DNA of 64,000 bases from Bdellovibrio sp. 22V (GTDB lineage: Bacteria; Bdellovibrionota; Bdellovibrionia; Bdellovibrionales; Bdellovibrionaceae). Of this stretch, positions 53,580 through 61,053 are shown in pieces; within the stretch, counting starts at the first letter, position 1, and the number at the start of each line of letters is the position of its first letter. Location: assembly GCF_030169785.1 (NCBI RefSeq), contig NZ_CP125854.1:1364001-1428000 (forward strand), read 5' to 3'. A model generated the notes under the pieces. That model did no database searches. It was not told the DNA's origin and worked only from the letters and a program-made list of their open reading frames with translations. Both the position numbers and the translations under genes were made by a program.

Positions 53580-54779
53580 TCAGTGCTCGCCGTTCAAAGT
53601 ACAGGACAAAATATTTCCCATCGTGTCGCCCATAGAGTTTTGGAATGGGCCGAAGTGGTTGTAAGACTTGCTGCCAAAGAACGGAGTCACACAACGCTCT
53701 GTCGGCAATTTCAATCCGTTGGATGTCACGTTCGCAGGATGCGTGTTCACCGATTTAGACGTATTCACTTGCACCGCAAACATACCCGTAACCTTTGCAG
53801 CCGCACAGAAGGCATTGAAAGTTTGCAAAGAGCTTCCGACAACACGGATCATCTCTGCCTGACTTGCATTCGTTGCGATCGTGCATTTTGGATAAAGGAC
53901 GTTCCACTCGCGGATACAAGATTGGATGTTACCGCCAGAGTTCGGAGTGAATTGGAACAAACCGATATTCAATCTTGAAGCGGCGTCTTGATACGGATCT
54001 TCATAGAAATTAACACCTGCTGGACGACGGTAACCTGAAGGTGCATACTTCGCTGCCGCTCTTTGCGCCGCTGCTGTATCCGCTGTCGTCAAAGATTCTT
54101 GGTAAGACAAACACATCATGAATTTAGACCAAAGCTTCGAAGCTTTGACATAGCCTTCACGGTTTCCAGCCAAGGCTTCACGACGGTATTCATTCATCTT
54201 ATCCACGAACTGATTTGCTTTTTTGATAGTCGCTGCAGAAGGAACATTCTTTCCAGCCAATGTCGTATTCAGTGTCGAAGACGTCACGTTACACATTGGA
54301 TGTGAAATCAAACTGTTCGGCAAGTAAGTGTTCGCATCTTTATTTAAGTTGAAATAAGAAGAGACATAACCCAATTGCGCTTTGGAAGGTTGCATCTTAA
54401 GTTCCACCGCGTAAGCGATGCGATCTGCGAAACGATCTTTTCCTTCCGTGTTCACGTCACAGCTGTCTGTGCGATGAGACTCTTGCGCATTTCTGACCGG
54501 CAAAAGTTCACGATAAGATTTAAAAGTGTTATCTACAATGCCACCCACAGGGTACGCCACTTCATTGAACACATCGAAACCTTCCGGAGTGATAGAGTCT
54601 GTCACTGCCGCAGGTTCCCGTGCCGGAGGAGGCGTCGTCGGATTCGTTGGCGTCGTTGTCGGAGGTTTTGGTTGAGTTTCTTGAACCGGTCTTTTCGCCA
54701 TGGCGAAAGTCTGTTGAGAAACGATTGTTGTTACTACGAAGGCCATCAAGATGTTGGTTTTGTTTGTTTGTTTGTTCAT
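53580..54779 (-). CDS. Secreted protein with lysozyme-like core
   Basis: A 399-residue exported protein. A signal peptide (about 1-26) is followed by a Pro/Thr-rich linker (PKPPTTTPTNPTTPPPA). In the C-terminal half, KFMMCLSYQES (Glu228) and RLNIGLFQF (273-277) resemble the catalytic Glu and the G-L-M/F-Q helix of lytic transglycosylases, so the fold may be lysozyme-like. Seven Cys suggest disulfides. The rest shows no known domain. It could act on peptidoglycan, self or prey; this is an inference from two motifs. Confidence 0.55.
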   Translation of the reverse strand: MNKQTNKTNILMAFVVTTIVSQQTFAMAKRPVQETQPKPPTTTPTNPTTPPPAREPAAVTDSITPEGFDVFNEVAYPVGGIVDNTFKSYRELLPVRNAQESHRTDSCDVNTEGKDRFADRIAYAVELKMQPSKAQLGYVSSYFNLNKDANTYLPNSLISHPMCNVTSSTLNTTLAGKNVPSAATIKKANQFVDKMNEYRREALAGNREGYVKASKLWSKFMMCLSYQESLTTADTAAAQRAAAKYAPSGYRRPAGVNFYEDPYQDAASRLNIGLFQFTPNSGGNIQSCIREWNVLYPKCTIATNASQAEMIRVVGSSLQTFNAFCAAAKVTGMFAVQVNTSKSVNTHPANVTSNGLKLPTERCVTPFFGSKSYNHFGPFQNSMGDTMGNILSCTLNGEH

Positions 54780-54799
54780 GCCCGCTAGATCGGAGCAAG

Positions 54800-54872
54800 G
54801 TCTTAAGACTTAAGACGTCCTAGACTTTACCTGGACCTTTTTTCCGGACTTTTTCTGGAAAAAGGTAAAGTC
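54800..54872. repeat. Palindromes in the divergent region, with a diverged copy G
   Basis: GTCTTAAG-A-CTTAAGAC is a perfect 8-base palindrome at 54800-54816. Next, GACTTTACCT (54823-54832) pairs with AGGTAAAGTC (54863-54872); inside, TTTTTCCGG pairs with CTGGAAAAA. The left half, TTTACCTGGACCTTTTTTCC, looks like a mutated GGTACCTGGTACC copy. Confidence 0.6.
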
Positions 54873-54931
54873 GAGATAAACTGAAAAATTATTGTTCAGT
54901 CACTCTTCAGACGATGGTCTGGCAGAAGGGT

Positions 54932-54959
54932 TCAAGCTCCCCGCGATGTCGACCGATAA
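54932..54959 (+). promoter_or_regulatory. Sigma-28 (FliA)-like promoter of the PilZ operon
   Basis: ACCGATAA at 54952-54959 (7 of 8 bases of GCCGATAA) lies 12 bases after TCAAGCTC (54932-54939), which fits five of eight -35 positions. Spacing is one base longer than ideal. It would drive the gene starting at 54993. Confidence 0.5.
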
Positions 54960-54992
54960 TGTGAATGCAACAAACAAAAAGGGAGTCTCAAA

Positions 54993-55295
54993 ATGAGTCA
55001 ACAATATGATGTACCGAACCTCTATAACTTCTTACTTCATACTCCAGAGGCCGGTCTCAGAAAAATGCTTGTTGATAACAAGCCGTTCTCAGAAGCCCAC
55101 TTCAATTTGATGTTAAAAGTTGTGCGCGCATGCAACGAAGAACAATTCACTGCTCACTTCGATAAGCAGGATTTCCCCAAAATCAAAATGGGCCCTGCGG
55201 AAATGAAGATCAAAGAAAAGTTCTGGTCTGAATGTATGACGACTTGGAACAATCGTGGACTTCTGACTCCAGCTGTGGCAGTTAAGGCAGCGTGA
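54993..55295 (+). CDS. Small helical protein of unknown function
   Basis: A 100-residue cytosolic protein, largely helical by sequence: LRKMLVDNKPFSEAHFNLMLKVVRACNEEQFTAHF is a strong amphipathic helix region. It has a good GGGAGTC site before the ATG. It overlaps the next gene by 4 bases (GTGA), so it is translated with the RlmM-like methyltransferase. No family is recognised. A sigma-28-like promoter lies about 35 bases upstream. Confidence 0.7.
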   Translation: MSQQYDVPNLYNFLLHTPEAGLRKMLVDNKPFSEAHFNLMLKVVRACNEEQFTAHFDKQDFPKIKMGPAEMKIKEKFWSECMTTWNNRGLLTPAVAVKAA

Positions 55296-56191
55296 TTGCT
55301 TATCTTACGTCAGAACAATTTCTCCCAGAGCTTCTTGAAGAACTAAAAAACGTTCGTTCAGTCCATGGAAGCCTGGTTCTCACTGATGGGCCCGTGCAGA
55401 CCTCTGTATGGGCCCAAAACATTTGGTTCGACTGTGAAATCATTCCTTTCGAGTCCATCAGCCAGGCGGCAAAAGCTCTCAAGGCTCTCGGCAAACTCTG
55501 GGCTCCTTACACATTCGACAATCACCGTCGGGCTCAGCTGATTCAAGAACAGCTTCCGGTTTTGAAACCTCGTGTGGTGGAGTTTCTTGCTCCCCTGCCC
55601 GAGAATAATATCGGTGCTTGGACTTTGCTCGACAAAAATACCTTACTGGCTTCCGCGAAAACCAACTCCCCTTTTCCATTGGGCGAAGTGAAGTTTCATG
55701 AAGATAAAAAAAATCCGCCTTCACGCGCCTATTTAAAACTGTGGGAGCTTTTCACGGTTTACGGAGTGAAACCTCAACCAGGACAAAAAGTCGTCGACTT
55801 CGGCAGTTGTCCTGGAGGATGGACATGGGTGTTGCAACAGGTCGGCTGTGAGGTGATCAGTATCGATCGAGCCCCGCTGGAGCCGCATATTGAAAAACTG
55901 CCTCGCGTGCATTTTATGAAGACCAACGCTTTCAATGTGAAGCCCGAGGACATTGGGGCCATTGATTGGTTCTTTTCCGATATCATCTGCTATCCCGAGA
56001 AACTTCTCGAACTTGTAAAGATGTGGCAAAGTTCAGGACTTTGCTCGAACTTCGTTTGCACGATAAAATTTCAGGGTAAGACCGATTTTGCGACTCTTAA
56101 AAAGTTTTTGCAAATGGACGGCGCACACATTCAGCACCTGCACCACAACAAGCACGAGGTCACTGTATGGATAAAGACATCTTCACCCTGA
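55292..56191 (+). CDS. RlmM-like (FtsJ-type) rRNA/RNA methyltransferase
   Basis: A 299-residue SAM-dependent RNA methyltransferase with a divergent N-terminal domain of about 140 residues. The catalytic core has NPPSRAYLKLWEL (Lys149), VVDFGSCPGGWTWVL (SAM site, 168-182), WFFSDIIC (Asp) and VCTIKFQG (Lys), giving the FtsJ K-D-K-type tetrad; the late Glu in HEVTVW closes the set. RlmM methylates C2498 of 23S rRNA in E. coli. The start is GTG at 55292 within the previous stop, and it overlaps the PilZ gene by 25 bases. Confidence 0.85.
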   Translation: MIAYLTSEQFLPELLEELKNVRSVHGSLVLTDGPVQTSVWAQNIWFDCEIIPFESISQAAKALKALGKLWAPYTFDNHRRAQLIQEQLPVLKPRVVEFLAPLPENNIGAWTLLDKNTLLASAKTNSPFPLGEVKFHEDKKNPPSRAYLKLWELFTVYGVKPQPGQKVVDFGSCPGGWTWVLQQVGCEVISIDRAPLEPHIEKLPRVHFMKTNAFNVKPEDIGAIDWFFSDIICYPEKLLELVKMWQSSGLCSNFVCTIKFQGKTDFATLKKFLQMDGAHIQHLHHNKHEVTVWIKTSSP

Positions 56192-56853
56192 TTGGTCGCG
56201 AAGAAGAGAAAGCGAAACTTTGGAATGACTTAGCTCAAGCCAAAGGAGAGCTTCTTTGCAAAGGCCAAGAAGATGCTGTCTGTAAATTGCGTGTGAGTTT
56301 TTATAATTCGAAATCGCAAACTCTTGAGTGTGTTTTTGAATCACCCACGACTTTAAAACCGCAAGAGGAATACCTGGGACATTTCTTTCTTGGCGGAGAA
56401 AAATACTACTTTCAAAGCGTCACGCAAATCCACCAAGGCAAAGTGATCGTCCCGCTTCCGAAAGAGCTTTATCATCTGCAACGCCGCCAAAATTATCGCG
56501 TGAGAATTCCCGAAGGCTACCAAGCTTTCTATAATATTATTCTTGTGAACGCGAATCCGCAAAAAATCATCGGCCAACTTGCGGACTTAAGCAGTCAAGG
56601 CTGTAAGGTGGTCTATCGCTTGGATGCGCCCTTAATGAAAACCGGCGACCAAGTCACCGGTCATCTTGTCATTGGCAAACGCGCTCCGATTGAAATCCAA
56701 GGGGTTGTTCGTCATATCAAAGTCGACGAAGGCAATAAAGTCATCCAAACCTTCGGCATTGAATTCACCCCCCTTCCTGCAATCATCGAAAACAAACTTT
56801 TCGCGATCACGATGGAAATCCACAAAGACGTCTTCAAACGCCCCACAAAGTAA
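56167..56853 (+). CDS. PilZ domain protein (YcgR-like), cyclic-di-GMP receptor
   Basis: A 228-residue protein. The N-terminal flap-like domain (about 1-100) precedes the PilZ domain, marked by RRQNYR (106-111) and DLSSQG (140-145), the RxxxR and DxSxxG motifs that bind cyclic-di-GMP. YcgR acts as a flagellar brake in other bacteria; here it might link the second messenger to motility or predation. It overlaps the methyltransferase gene by 25 bases and ends 1 base ahead of palindrome copy C. A joint promoter for the three genes is the FliA-like site at 54932. Confidence 0.87.
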   Translation: MDKDIFTLIGREEEKAKLWNDLAQAKGELLCKGQEDAVCKLRVSFYNSKSQTLECVFESPTTLKPQEEYLGHFFLGGEKYYFQSVTQIHQGKVIVPLPKELYHLQRRQNYRVRIPEGYQAFYNIILVNANPQKIIGQLADLSSQGCKVVYRLDAPLMKTGDQVTGHLVIGKRAPIEIQGVVRHIKVDEGNKVIQTFGIEFTPLPAIIENKLFAITMEIHKDVFKRPTK

Positions 56854-56876
56854 GAAAAGGTATCTGGTACCTTTTC
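56854..56876. repeat. Dispersed palindrome, copy C
   Basis: Arms of 11 bases (56854-56864 and 56866-56876) pair around a central T with one mismatch. The core is GGTATCTGGTACC. It begins in the first base after the PilZ TAA stop. Confidence 0.88.
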
Positions 56877-56923
56877 CCAGGATTACAGCTCATAGAGAGT
56901 CTTATTTTGAGACGGTCTCGCTC

Positions 56924-56951
56924 TTTAGAGGACCCCCGCCCCAACCGATAA
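56924..56951 (+). promoter_or_regulatory. Possible sigma-28-like promoter
   Basis: ACCGATAA at 56944-56951 (7 of 8), 12 bases after TTTAGAGG (56924-56931). The -35 match is weak. It would drive the small lipoprotein gene; the start site would fall about 15 bases before the ATG. Confidence 0.35.
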
Positions 56952-56972
56952 GTTAAAGGACGGAGAAAACCT

Positions 56973-57257
56973 ATGGCTTTACGGAATGTTCTTGTATTGG
57001 CTTTCTTAGGCGGCACCCTTGCGGGGTGTTCGATGGAAGTGTCATTGGAACAATTGGCGGAAGGCATGGCTCCGGAAGTCAAAATGCAAAAAGCCCAGCT
57101 TACGGGTTTCGTCTCAGGTTCTTCGGCGGCGGCGCCTACAGGCAACGGCTACTCGGTGGAAAGTGCGACAGGAAACTACACCAACAAACTTTCTGCGAAA
57201 ACCAACGGCGGATACAAAGTCTTTATCTCGGTTCAGGGAAACATCGTTTCAAACTAA
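56973..57257 (+). CDS. Small lipoprotein of unknown function
   Basis: A 94-residue protein. The lipobox LAGC with Cys19 (MALRNVLVLAFLGGTLAGC) marks a lipoprotein. The mature part is short, Ser/Gly/Ala-rich (SGSSAAAPTGNGYSVES) and ends GGYKVFISVQGNIVSN. It is flanked by palindrome copies C and D at 97 bases upstream and 4 bases downstream, so the gene sits in a cassette-like unit. The ATG follows GGACGGAG. No family is recognised. It may be under the possible FliA-like promoter at 56924. Confidence 0.72.
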   Translation: MALRNVLVLAFLGGTLAGCSMEVSLEQLAEGMAPEVKMQKAQLTGFVSGSSAAAPTGNGYSVESATGNYTNKLSAKTNGGYKVFISVQGNIVSN

Positions 57258-57261
57258 GTGG

Positions 57262-57286
57262 GAAAAAGGTACCTGGTACCTTTTTC
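57262..57286. repeat. Dispersed palindrome, copy D
   Basis: Perfect 12-base arms (57262-57273 and 57275-57286) around a central T, core GGTACCTGGTACC. It lies between the stop of the lipoprotein gene (4 bases away) and the stop of the convergent coiled-coil gene, which starts its TAA at the very next base. Confidence 0.92.
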
Positions 57287-58048
57287 TTATTCGGACATTT
57301 CGGGTGCTAAAACTGTCGGGTCTTTTTTGCGGATAGGTTCGTATTCAGCGTCCAATTTTTTCTGCAGATCTTTTCTTTTTTGCTCGGCTTGTTTTTTCAA
57401 ATCTGCTTGAGCTTTTTTATTCTCGTCATAGCGTTTTGAATAATCGCGGTGCAATTGATTGAACTCGTCGTTTTTCGCGCGCATGTAATCGTCAAAGTCT
57501 TTTCGCTTGTCACGCATGTTGGCTTCAAACTCGTCGCGCTTTTCTTTTTGATCGGCATAGAAGTCTTTTCGTTTCGCATCGAGGTCGTCAAAGAATTCTT
57601 TGCGCTCATCCGAGTCCGACTTCTTTTTTGCGAAAGACTTGCGCGCTTCGGCTTGTTCTTTAGTGAATTCCTCGCGCTCTTTCTTTTGAGTTTTATTAAA
57701 CTGTTCGCGTTGTTTATTCATGTCTTTGCTGAACAGTTCTCTTTTCTTATTCACGATACTGCTGAATTTATTGCGGACTTCACCAGGAGAGCGGGAAAAA
57801 TCCGCCATCATCTGATCCATAAACGCTTTTTCGTCGTTCTCTTTCTGTCTTTCGGCGGGGATATCTTTGCGGAGTTTTTCTAATGCTTCCCGGTCCGCTT
57901 TCAAAGAGTATTTGTCATCGACCAAAGTCGTGTCATCATTGGCCCAAACATTTCCACTCACGACAAGCACGCTCAACACACACAGAAACAAAGTCTTTGT
58001 ATTTTGGCCTGGGCTCGCAATGACGGCTTTAAGTCGTGCTAAGTTCAT
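57287..58048 (-). CDS. Secreted coiled-coil protein, strongly charged
   Basis: A 253-residue exported protein with a signal peptide ending near VSGNVWA-N (about residue 36). The rest is almost wholly Lys/Glu/Asp/Arg/Phe-rich, with repeats around KKREEF, DKRKDF and KRDEF every 11 residues or so (e.g. AKRKDFYADQKEKRDEFEANM). It is predicted to form a long, stiff coiled coil in the periplasm. A Phe in each repeat may give a special packing. No family is recognised, and the charge pattern makes homology calls unsafe. Confidence 0.75.
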   Translation of the reverse strand: MNLARLKAVIASPGQNTKTLFLCVLSVLVVSGNVWANDDTTLVDDKYSLKADREALEKLRKDIPAERQKENDEKAFMDQMMADFSRSPGEVRNKFSSIVNKKRELFSKDMNKQREQFNKTQKKEREEFTKEQAEARKSFAKKKSDSDERKEFFDDLDAKRKDFYADQKEKRDEFEANMRDKRKDFDDYMRAKNDEFNQLHRDYSKRYDENKKAQADLKKQAEQKRKDLQKKLDAEYEPIRKKDPTVLAPEMSE

Positions 58049-58135
58049 GAAAAATCTCCTGCGCGAAGTCGAGTATGTCTGCTTTTGAGAATAATTGGAC
58101 TCTACCGAAAACTCAACCCACCGATAAGGATCTAT

Positions 58136-58795
58136 ATGTTATATGGTCGAAGAGTTATTGAACCCCAACGCGTGCCCCAAGGACAAAGTCCTCAACGCTT
58201 TATCTTGAACAAAGCGTTTCAGTATAAATACTGCTGGTACATGATCACTGCTGTGGCTGGCGGTGCGATTTTATTTCTTCTGCCGTCTTTTTTCTTTATC
58301 AATCAAAACTACGAACTCTTCAAAGGTCTTGCTTACGATACGCACCCGCATCTTGTAGAGCATCTTGAAAGAGAGATCACATGGTTGCGCATTTTCCTTG
58401 CGGCGAGCTTTGTCTTCCTGATGGGTGTGACGTTGTTCTTAAGTATCCGTATGACGAAAAATCTTCTTTCTCCATTGATTACGATGGAGCGCCACATGCA
58501 CCAATTGATGCTGGGACAATGGCATATTCCGGACTATCACTTGCCGGAAGAAGATGACTTCCGTGACTTGGCGATGACTTACGATTATTTCTATCGCTCT
58601 TTAAAAGCTAATACGGAAATGGAATTGAAGCTTTTAGAAAAACTCAGCATTGATCCGCAAAACCGGGAAGCTTACGCGGCCTGGAAGCACTTGCTATCAG
58701 AAAAACGCGCGCGTCTGGGAATCAAAGAAGAATTTATTTCTAACGAGAGCGTCGTAGAGTTGAGCGAATTTGATCAGAAACGTCGCGTTTCTTAA
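58136..58795 (+). CDS. Two-segment membrane protein with a HAMP-like region
   Basis: A 219-residue protein with two membrane segments, YMITAVAGGAILFLLPSFFFI (about 37-57) and IFLAASFVFLMGVTLFLSIRMTKNL (about 95-119), with a short outside loop. Following the second is RMTKNLLSPLITMERHMHQLMLGQWHIPDYHLPEEDDFRDLAM, a HAMP-like relay of methyl-accepting receptors, then a short helical tail. There is no signalling output domain, so it could be a truncated receptor or a partner. The start at 58136 follows AAGGATCT. Its 3' end overlaps smpB by 56 bases on the other strand. Confidence 0.7.
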   Translation: MLYGRRVIEPQRVPQGQSPQRFILNKAFQYKYCWYMITAVAGGAILFLLPSFFFINQNYELFKGLAYDTHPHLVEHLEREITWLRIFLAASFVFLMGVTLFLSIRMTKNLLSPLITMERHMHQLMLGQWHIPDYHLPEEDDFRDLAMTYDYFYRSLKANTEMELKLLEKLSIDPQNREAYAAWKHLLSEKRARLGIKEEFISNESVVELSEFDQKRRVS

Positions 58796-59192
58796 TCGCC
58801 TCACGCTTGTCGTGGGTTTTTTTGCCCTTCACCAAAGCAATCTCTAATTTTGCGCGGCCATTCTTAAAATAGATTTTCAATGGCACGCAAGAGTAACCCT
58901 TCTCACGAAGGGCTCCGTAAATCTCTTCCAATTCTTTACGATTTAAAAGCAGTTTACGAAGACGCTCGGGCGCGTGATTGTTGTAACTCGAAGCTTTGTA
59001 TTCCGCGATGTGCGCGTTCTGCAAGAAGGCCTCGTCGCCACGAAAGGAAATATATGAATCTTTGAGCTGCACGTCTTTGTTACGCAAAGACTTCACTTCA
59101 CTGCCCATAAGCACAAGCCCCGCTTCGTAGGTTTCTACGATCGTATAATCGAATCGGGCTTTTTTGTTCTCTTGAACAATCAAAATACTCAT
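58740..59192 (-). CDS. smpB: SsrA-binding protein
   Basis: A 150-residue RNA-binding protein essential for trans-translation: it binds tmRNA and brings it to stalled ribosomes. Motifs are NKKARFDYTIVETYEAGLVLMGSEVKSLR at about 9-37, AYISFRG-type strand DSYISFRGDEAFLQNAHIAEY and the C-terminal GKKTHDKREAIKKRD tail. The tmRNA gene is not in the window. The gene overlaps rsmA by 4 bases and is the last in a six-gene operon; it converges on the HAMP-like gene with a 56-base overlap. Confidence 0.97.
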   Translation of the reverse strand: MSILIVQENKKARFDYTIVETYEAGLVLMGSEVKSLRNKDVQLKDSYISFRGDEAFLQNAHIAEYKASSYNNHAPERLRKLLLNRKELEEIYGALREKGYSCVPLKIYFKNGRAKLEIALVKGKKTHDKREAIKKRDVSDQIRSTLRRSR

Positions 59193-60016
59193 GCTTCAAA
59201 TCCGAAGTGCTTGTACAACTTCACAAACTGTTGGGGACTGAGTTCCTCAGCGCGAGCCGTTTCTTTGAAACCCAGCTCGGCCAGCCAGCCAATAAGCTGC
59301 TCTTCAGTTAGCTTTTTTTGATGCAAAAGACCAGATAAATTTGATTTGAGCAGTTTTCGGCGCTGAGCAAATCCTGCCTTTACAAATGTAAGAAAGGCCT
59401 GGCGGTTTTTTACTTCGCTCGGAATCTTGGAAAAAGCCAAAACCCGGCTGGCCACTTTGGGTGCCGGCAAGAAGTCGCGAGGCCCCGCCTCTGTCACCAT
59501 TTCGGTTTTCCAGAAAGTCTGCGCGATCACACTTAAGAGTCCGTAATGCTCGGTCTTTGCCGCCGCACGAATTCTTTGCGCCACTTCTTTTTGAAACATC
59601 AGCACCATATGCTGCGGCCCGTTTTCTTCCAACGAACGCTCAATCACGATGCTGGACGAAATCTGATACGGAAGATTGCTGACGAAAACTAATTTTTTGT
59701 CGGAGTAAAACTGCGACCAATCCAGGCGCAAAGCATCTTCTTCAATAACCGGCAATCCCTGTTCGCGCCAGTAAGCCGCGATTTCGCGGTCAAGTTCGAT
59801 CAACTGCAACGGCAGATTCATTTGGCGCAGAAAGTATGTCAAAGCGCCGGGGCCTGGCCCCACTTCAACGAGTTGCTCGGGAGCAAACTCTTTCACCTGC
59901 ATGATAATGCGTTCGATGACTTTATCACTGACAAGAAAGTTCTGTCCTAAAGATTTTTTCGCAAGAATCCCCAACTCTTGGAGAGTCTTCTCTAAACGTT
60001 CTCTGGCTTGGCTCAT
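59189..60016 (-). CDS. rsmA: 16S rRNA dimethyladenosine transferase
   Basis: A 275-residue SAM methyltransferase (KsgA) that dimethylates A1518 and A1519 of 16S rRNA. Motifs LGQNFLVSDKVIERI (about 21-35), EVGPGPGALTYFLRQ (SAM), NLPYQISSSIVIE (the NLPY signature), and AQRRKLLKSNL are clear. It overlaps tsaD by 4 bases and smpB by 4 bases, within one operon. Confidence 0.97.
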   Translation of the reverse strand: MSQARERLEKTLQELGILAKKSLGQNFLVSDKVIERIIMQVKEFAPEQLVEVGPGPGALTYFLRQMNLPLQLIELDREIAAYWREQGLPVIEEDALRLDWSQFYSDKKLVFVSNLPYQISSSIVIERSLEENGPQHMVLMFQKEVAQRIRAAAKTEHYGLLSVIAQTFWKTEMVTEAGPRDFLPAPKVASRVLAFSKIPSEVKNRQAFLTFVKAGFAQRRKLLKSNLSGLLHQKKLTEEQLIGWLAELGFKETARAEELSPQQFVKLYKHFGFEA

Positions 60017-61050
60017 TTAAAATCCGATGCAAGTGCTTGAGGAGAAGGGCCGAGATCAATATTTGAAAATTCACCGCGAGCCATACGAAGTGCGCCGACG
60101 TAACCGACCATCGCCGCATTGTCTGTGCAATAACGAAGAGGAGGAATCACCAAACGCAGACCCTTTTTCTGAGCCCATTCTTCCGCACGGGCACGCAAGC
60201 GCGAGTTCGCACTCACTCCCCCGGTTAGAATGACTCTTTGCGAGCGGAATACTTTTGCGGCTCTGTCTAATTTTGCTATCAGGACATCGACGATGGCTTC
60301 TTGAAAAGAAGCGCATAAATCAGGAAGCTGTTCTTGCACAAGTTCCGGTCCCAACTGCTCGATCATTCTTTGCCCTGCGGATTTCAAACCTGAAAAGCTC
60401 ATATCAAAAGTGTCGTCGTGAATCATGCTGCGGGGAAATTCGAAAGCTTCTGGATTTCCCGTTTTCGCAAGTTGATCCACACGCACACCGCCTGGAAAAC
60501 CGAGGCCCGCCATCTTCGCGAATTTATCAAAACATTCGCCGGCAGCATCATCTTTCGTCGCGCCTAAAATGCGATATTCACCCAGGCCTTTAATTTGATA
60601 AAGACTGGTGTGACCGCCACTGATTGCAAGTCCCACGTAAGGATAACCGAAATCTTCCGGCGGAGCGTGCTGGGCGTCTTTCAAAAAAGGCGCTAAGAGA
60701 TGACCTTCCAAGTGATTCACACCCAGGAACGGCAGCTTCTTCGCTTGCGCCAAAGATTTTGCCGTCACGAGACCAACAATCAAAGCTCCGACCAGACCAG
60801 GACGATTGGTGACGGCGATACCTTGCACGTCATTCCAGTTCATACCGGCTTTTTTAAAAGCTTCTTCAATAAGAGGAATTAAAGCGATGGAGTGATTACG
60901 AGCAGCGATTTCAGGAACAATCCCTCCGTAAAGTTCATGTTCCAGATCTTGCGAGGCGGAAACGACAGAGTGTACCAACCCGTGACGATCTACGATCGCG
61001 ACAGAGGTATCATCACAACTGGTTTCAATAGAAAGAACACGTTCAATCAC
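60013..61050 (-). CDS. tsaD: tRNA N6-threonylcarbamoyladenosine synthase catalytic subunit
   Basis: A 345-residue ASKHA-fold protein that attaches threonylcarbamoyl to A37 of ANN-reading tRNAs. Motifs are SIETSCDDTSVAI near the N terminus, the metal-binding HLEGHLLAPF (His pair), YPYVGLAISGGHTSL, and GGVSANSRLR. The partners TsaB, TsaC and TsaE lie elsewhere. It is 3 bases after cpoB and overlaps rsmA by 4 bases in the operon. Confidence 0.97.
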   Translation of the reverse strand: MIERVLSIETSCDDTSVAIVDRHGLVHSVVSASQDLEHELYGGIVPEIAARNHSIALIPLIEEAFKKAGMNWNDVQGIAVTNRPGLVGALIVGLVTAKSLAQAKKLPFLGVNHLEGHLLAPFLKDAQHAPPEDFGYPYVGLAISGGHTSLYQIKGLGEYRILGATKDDAAGECFDKFAKMAGLGFPGGVRVDQLAKTGNPEAFEFPRSMIHDDTFDMSFSGLKSAGQRMIEQLGPELVQEQLPDLCASFQEAIVDVLIAKLDRAAKVFRSQRVILTGGVSANSRLRARAEEWAQKKGLRLVIPPLRYCTDNAAMVGYVGALRMARGEFSNIDLGPSPQALASDFK

Positions 61051-61053
61051 GGA

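Noticed and set aside
58120-58127. ACCGATAA as a FliA -10 before the HAMP-like gene
   Set aside because: There is no -35, the start site would fall at the ATG, and the bases act as the ribosome-binding site (AAGGAT).
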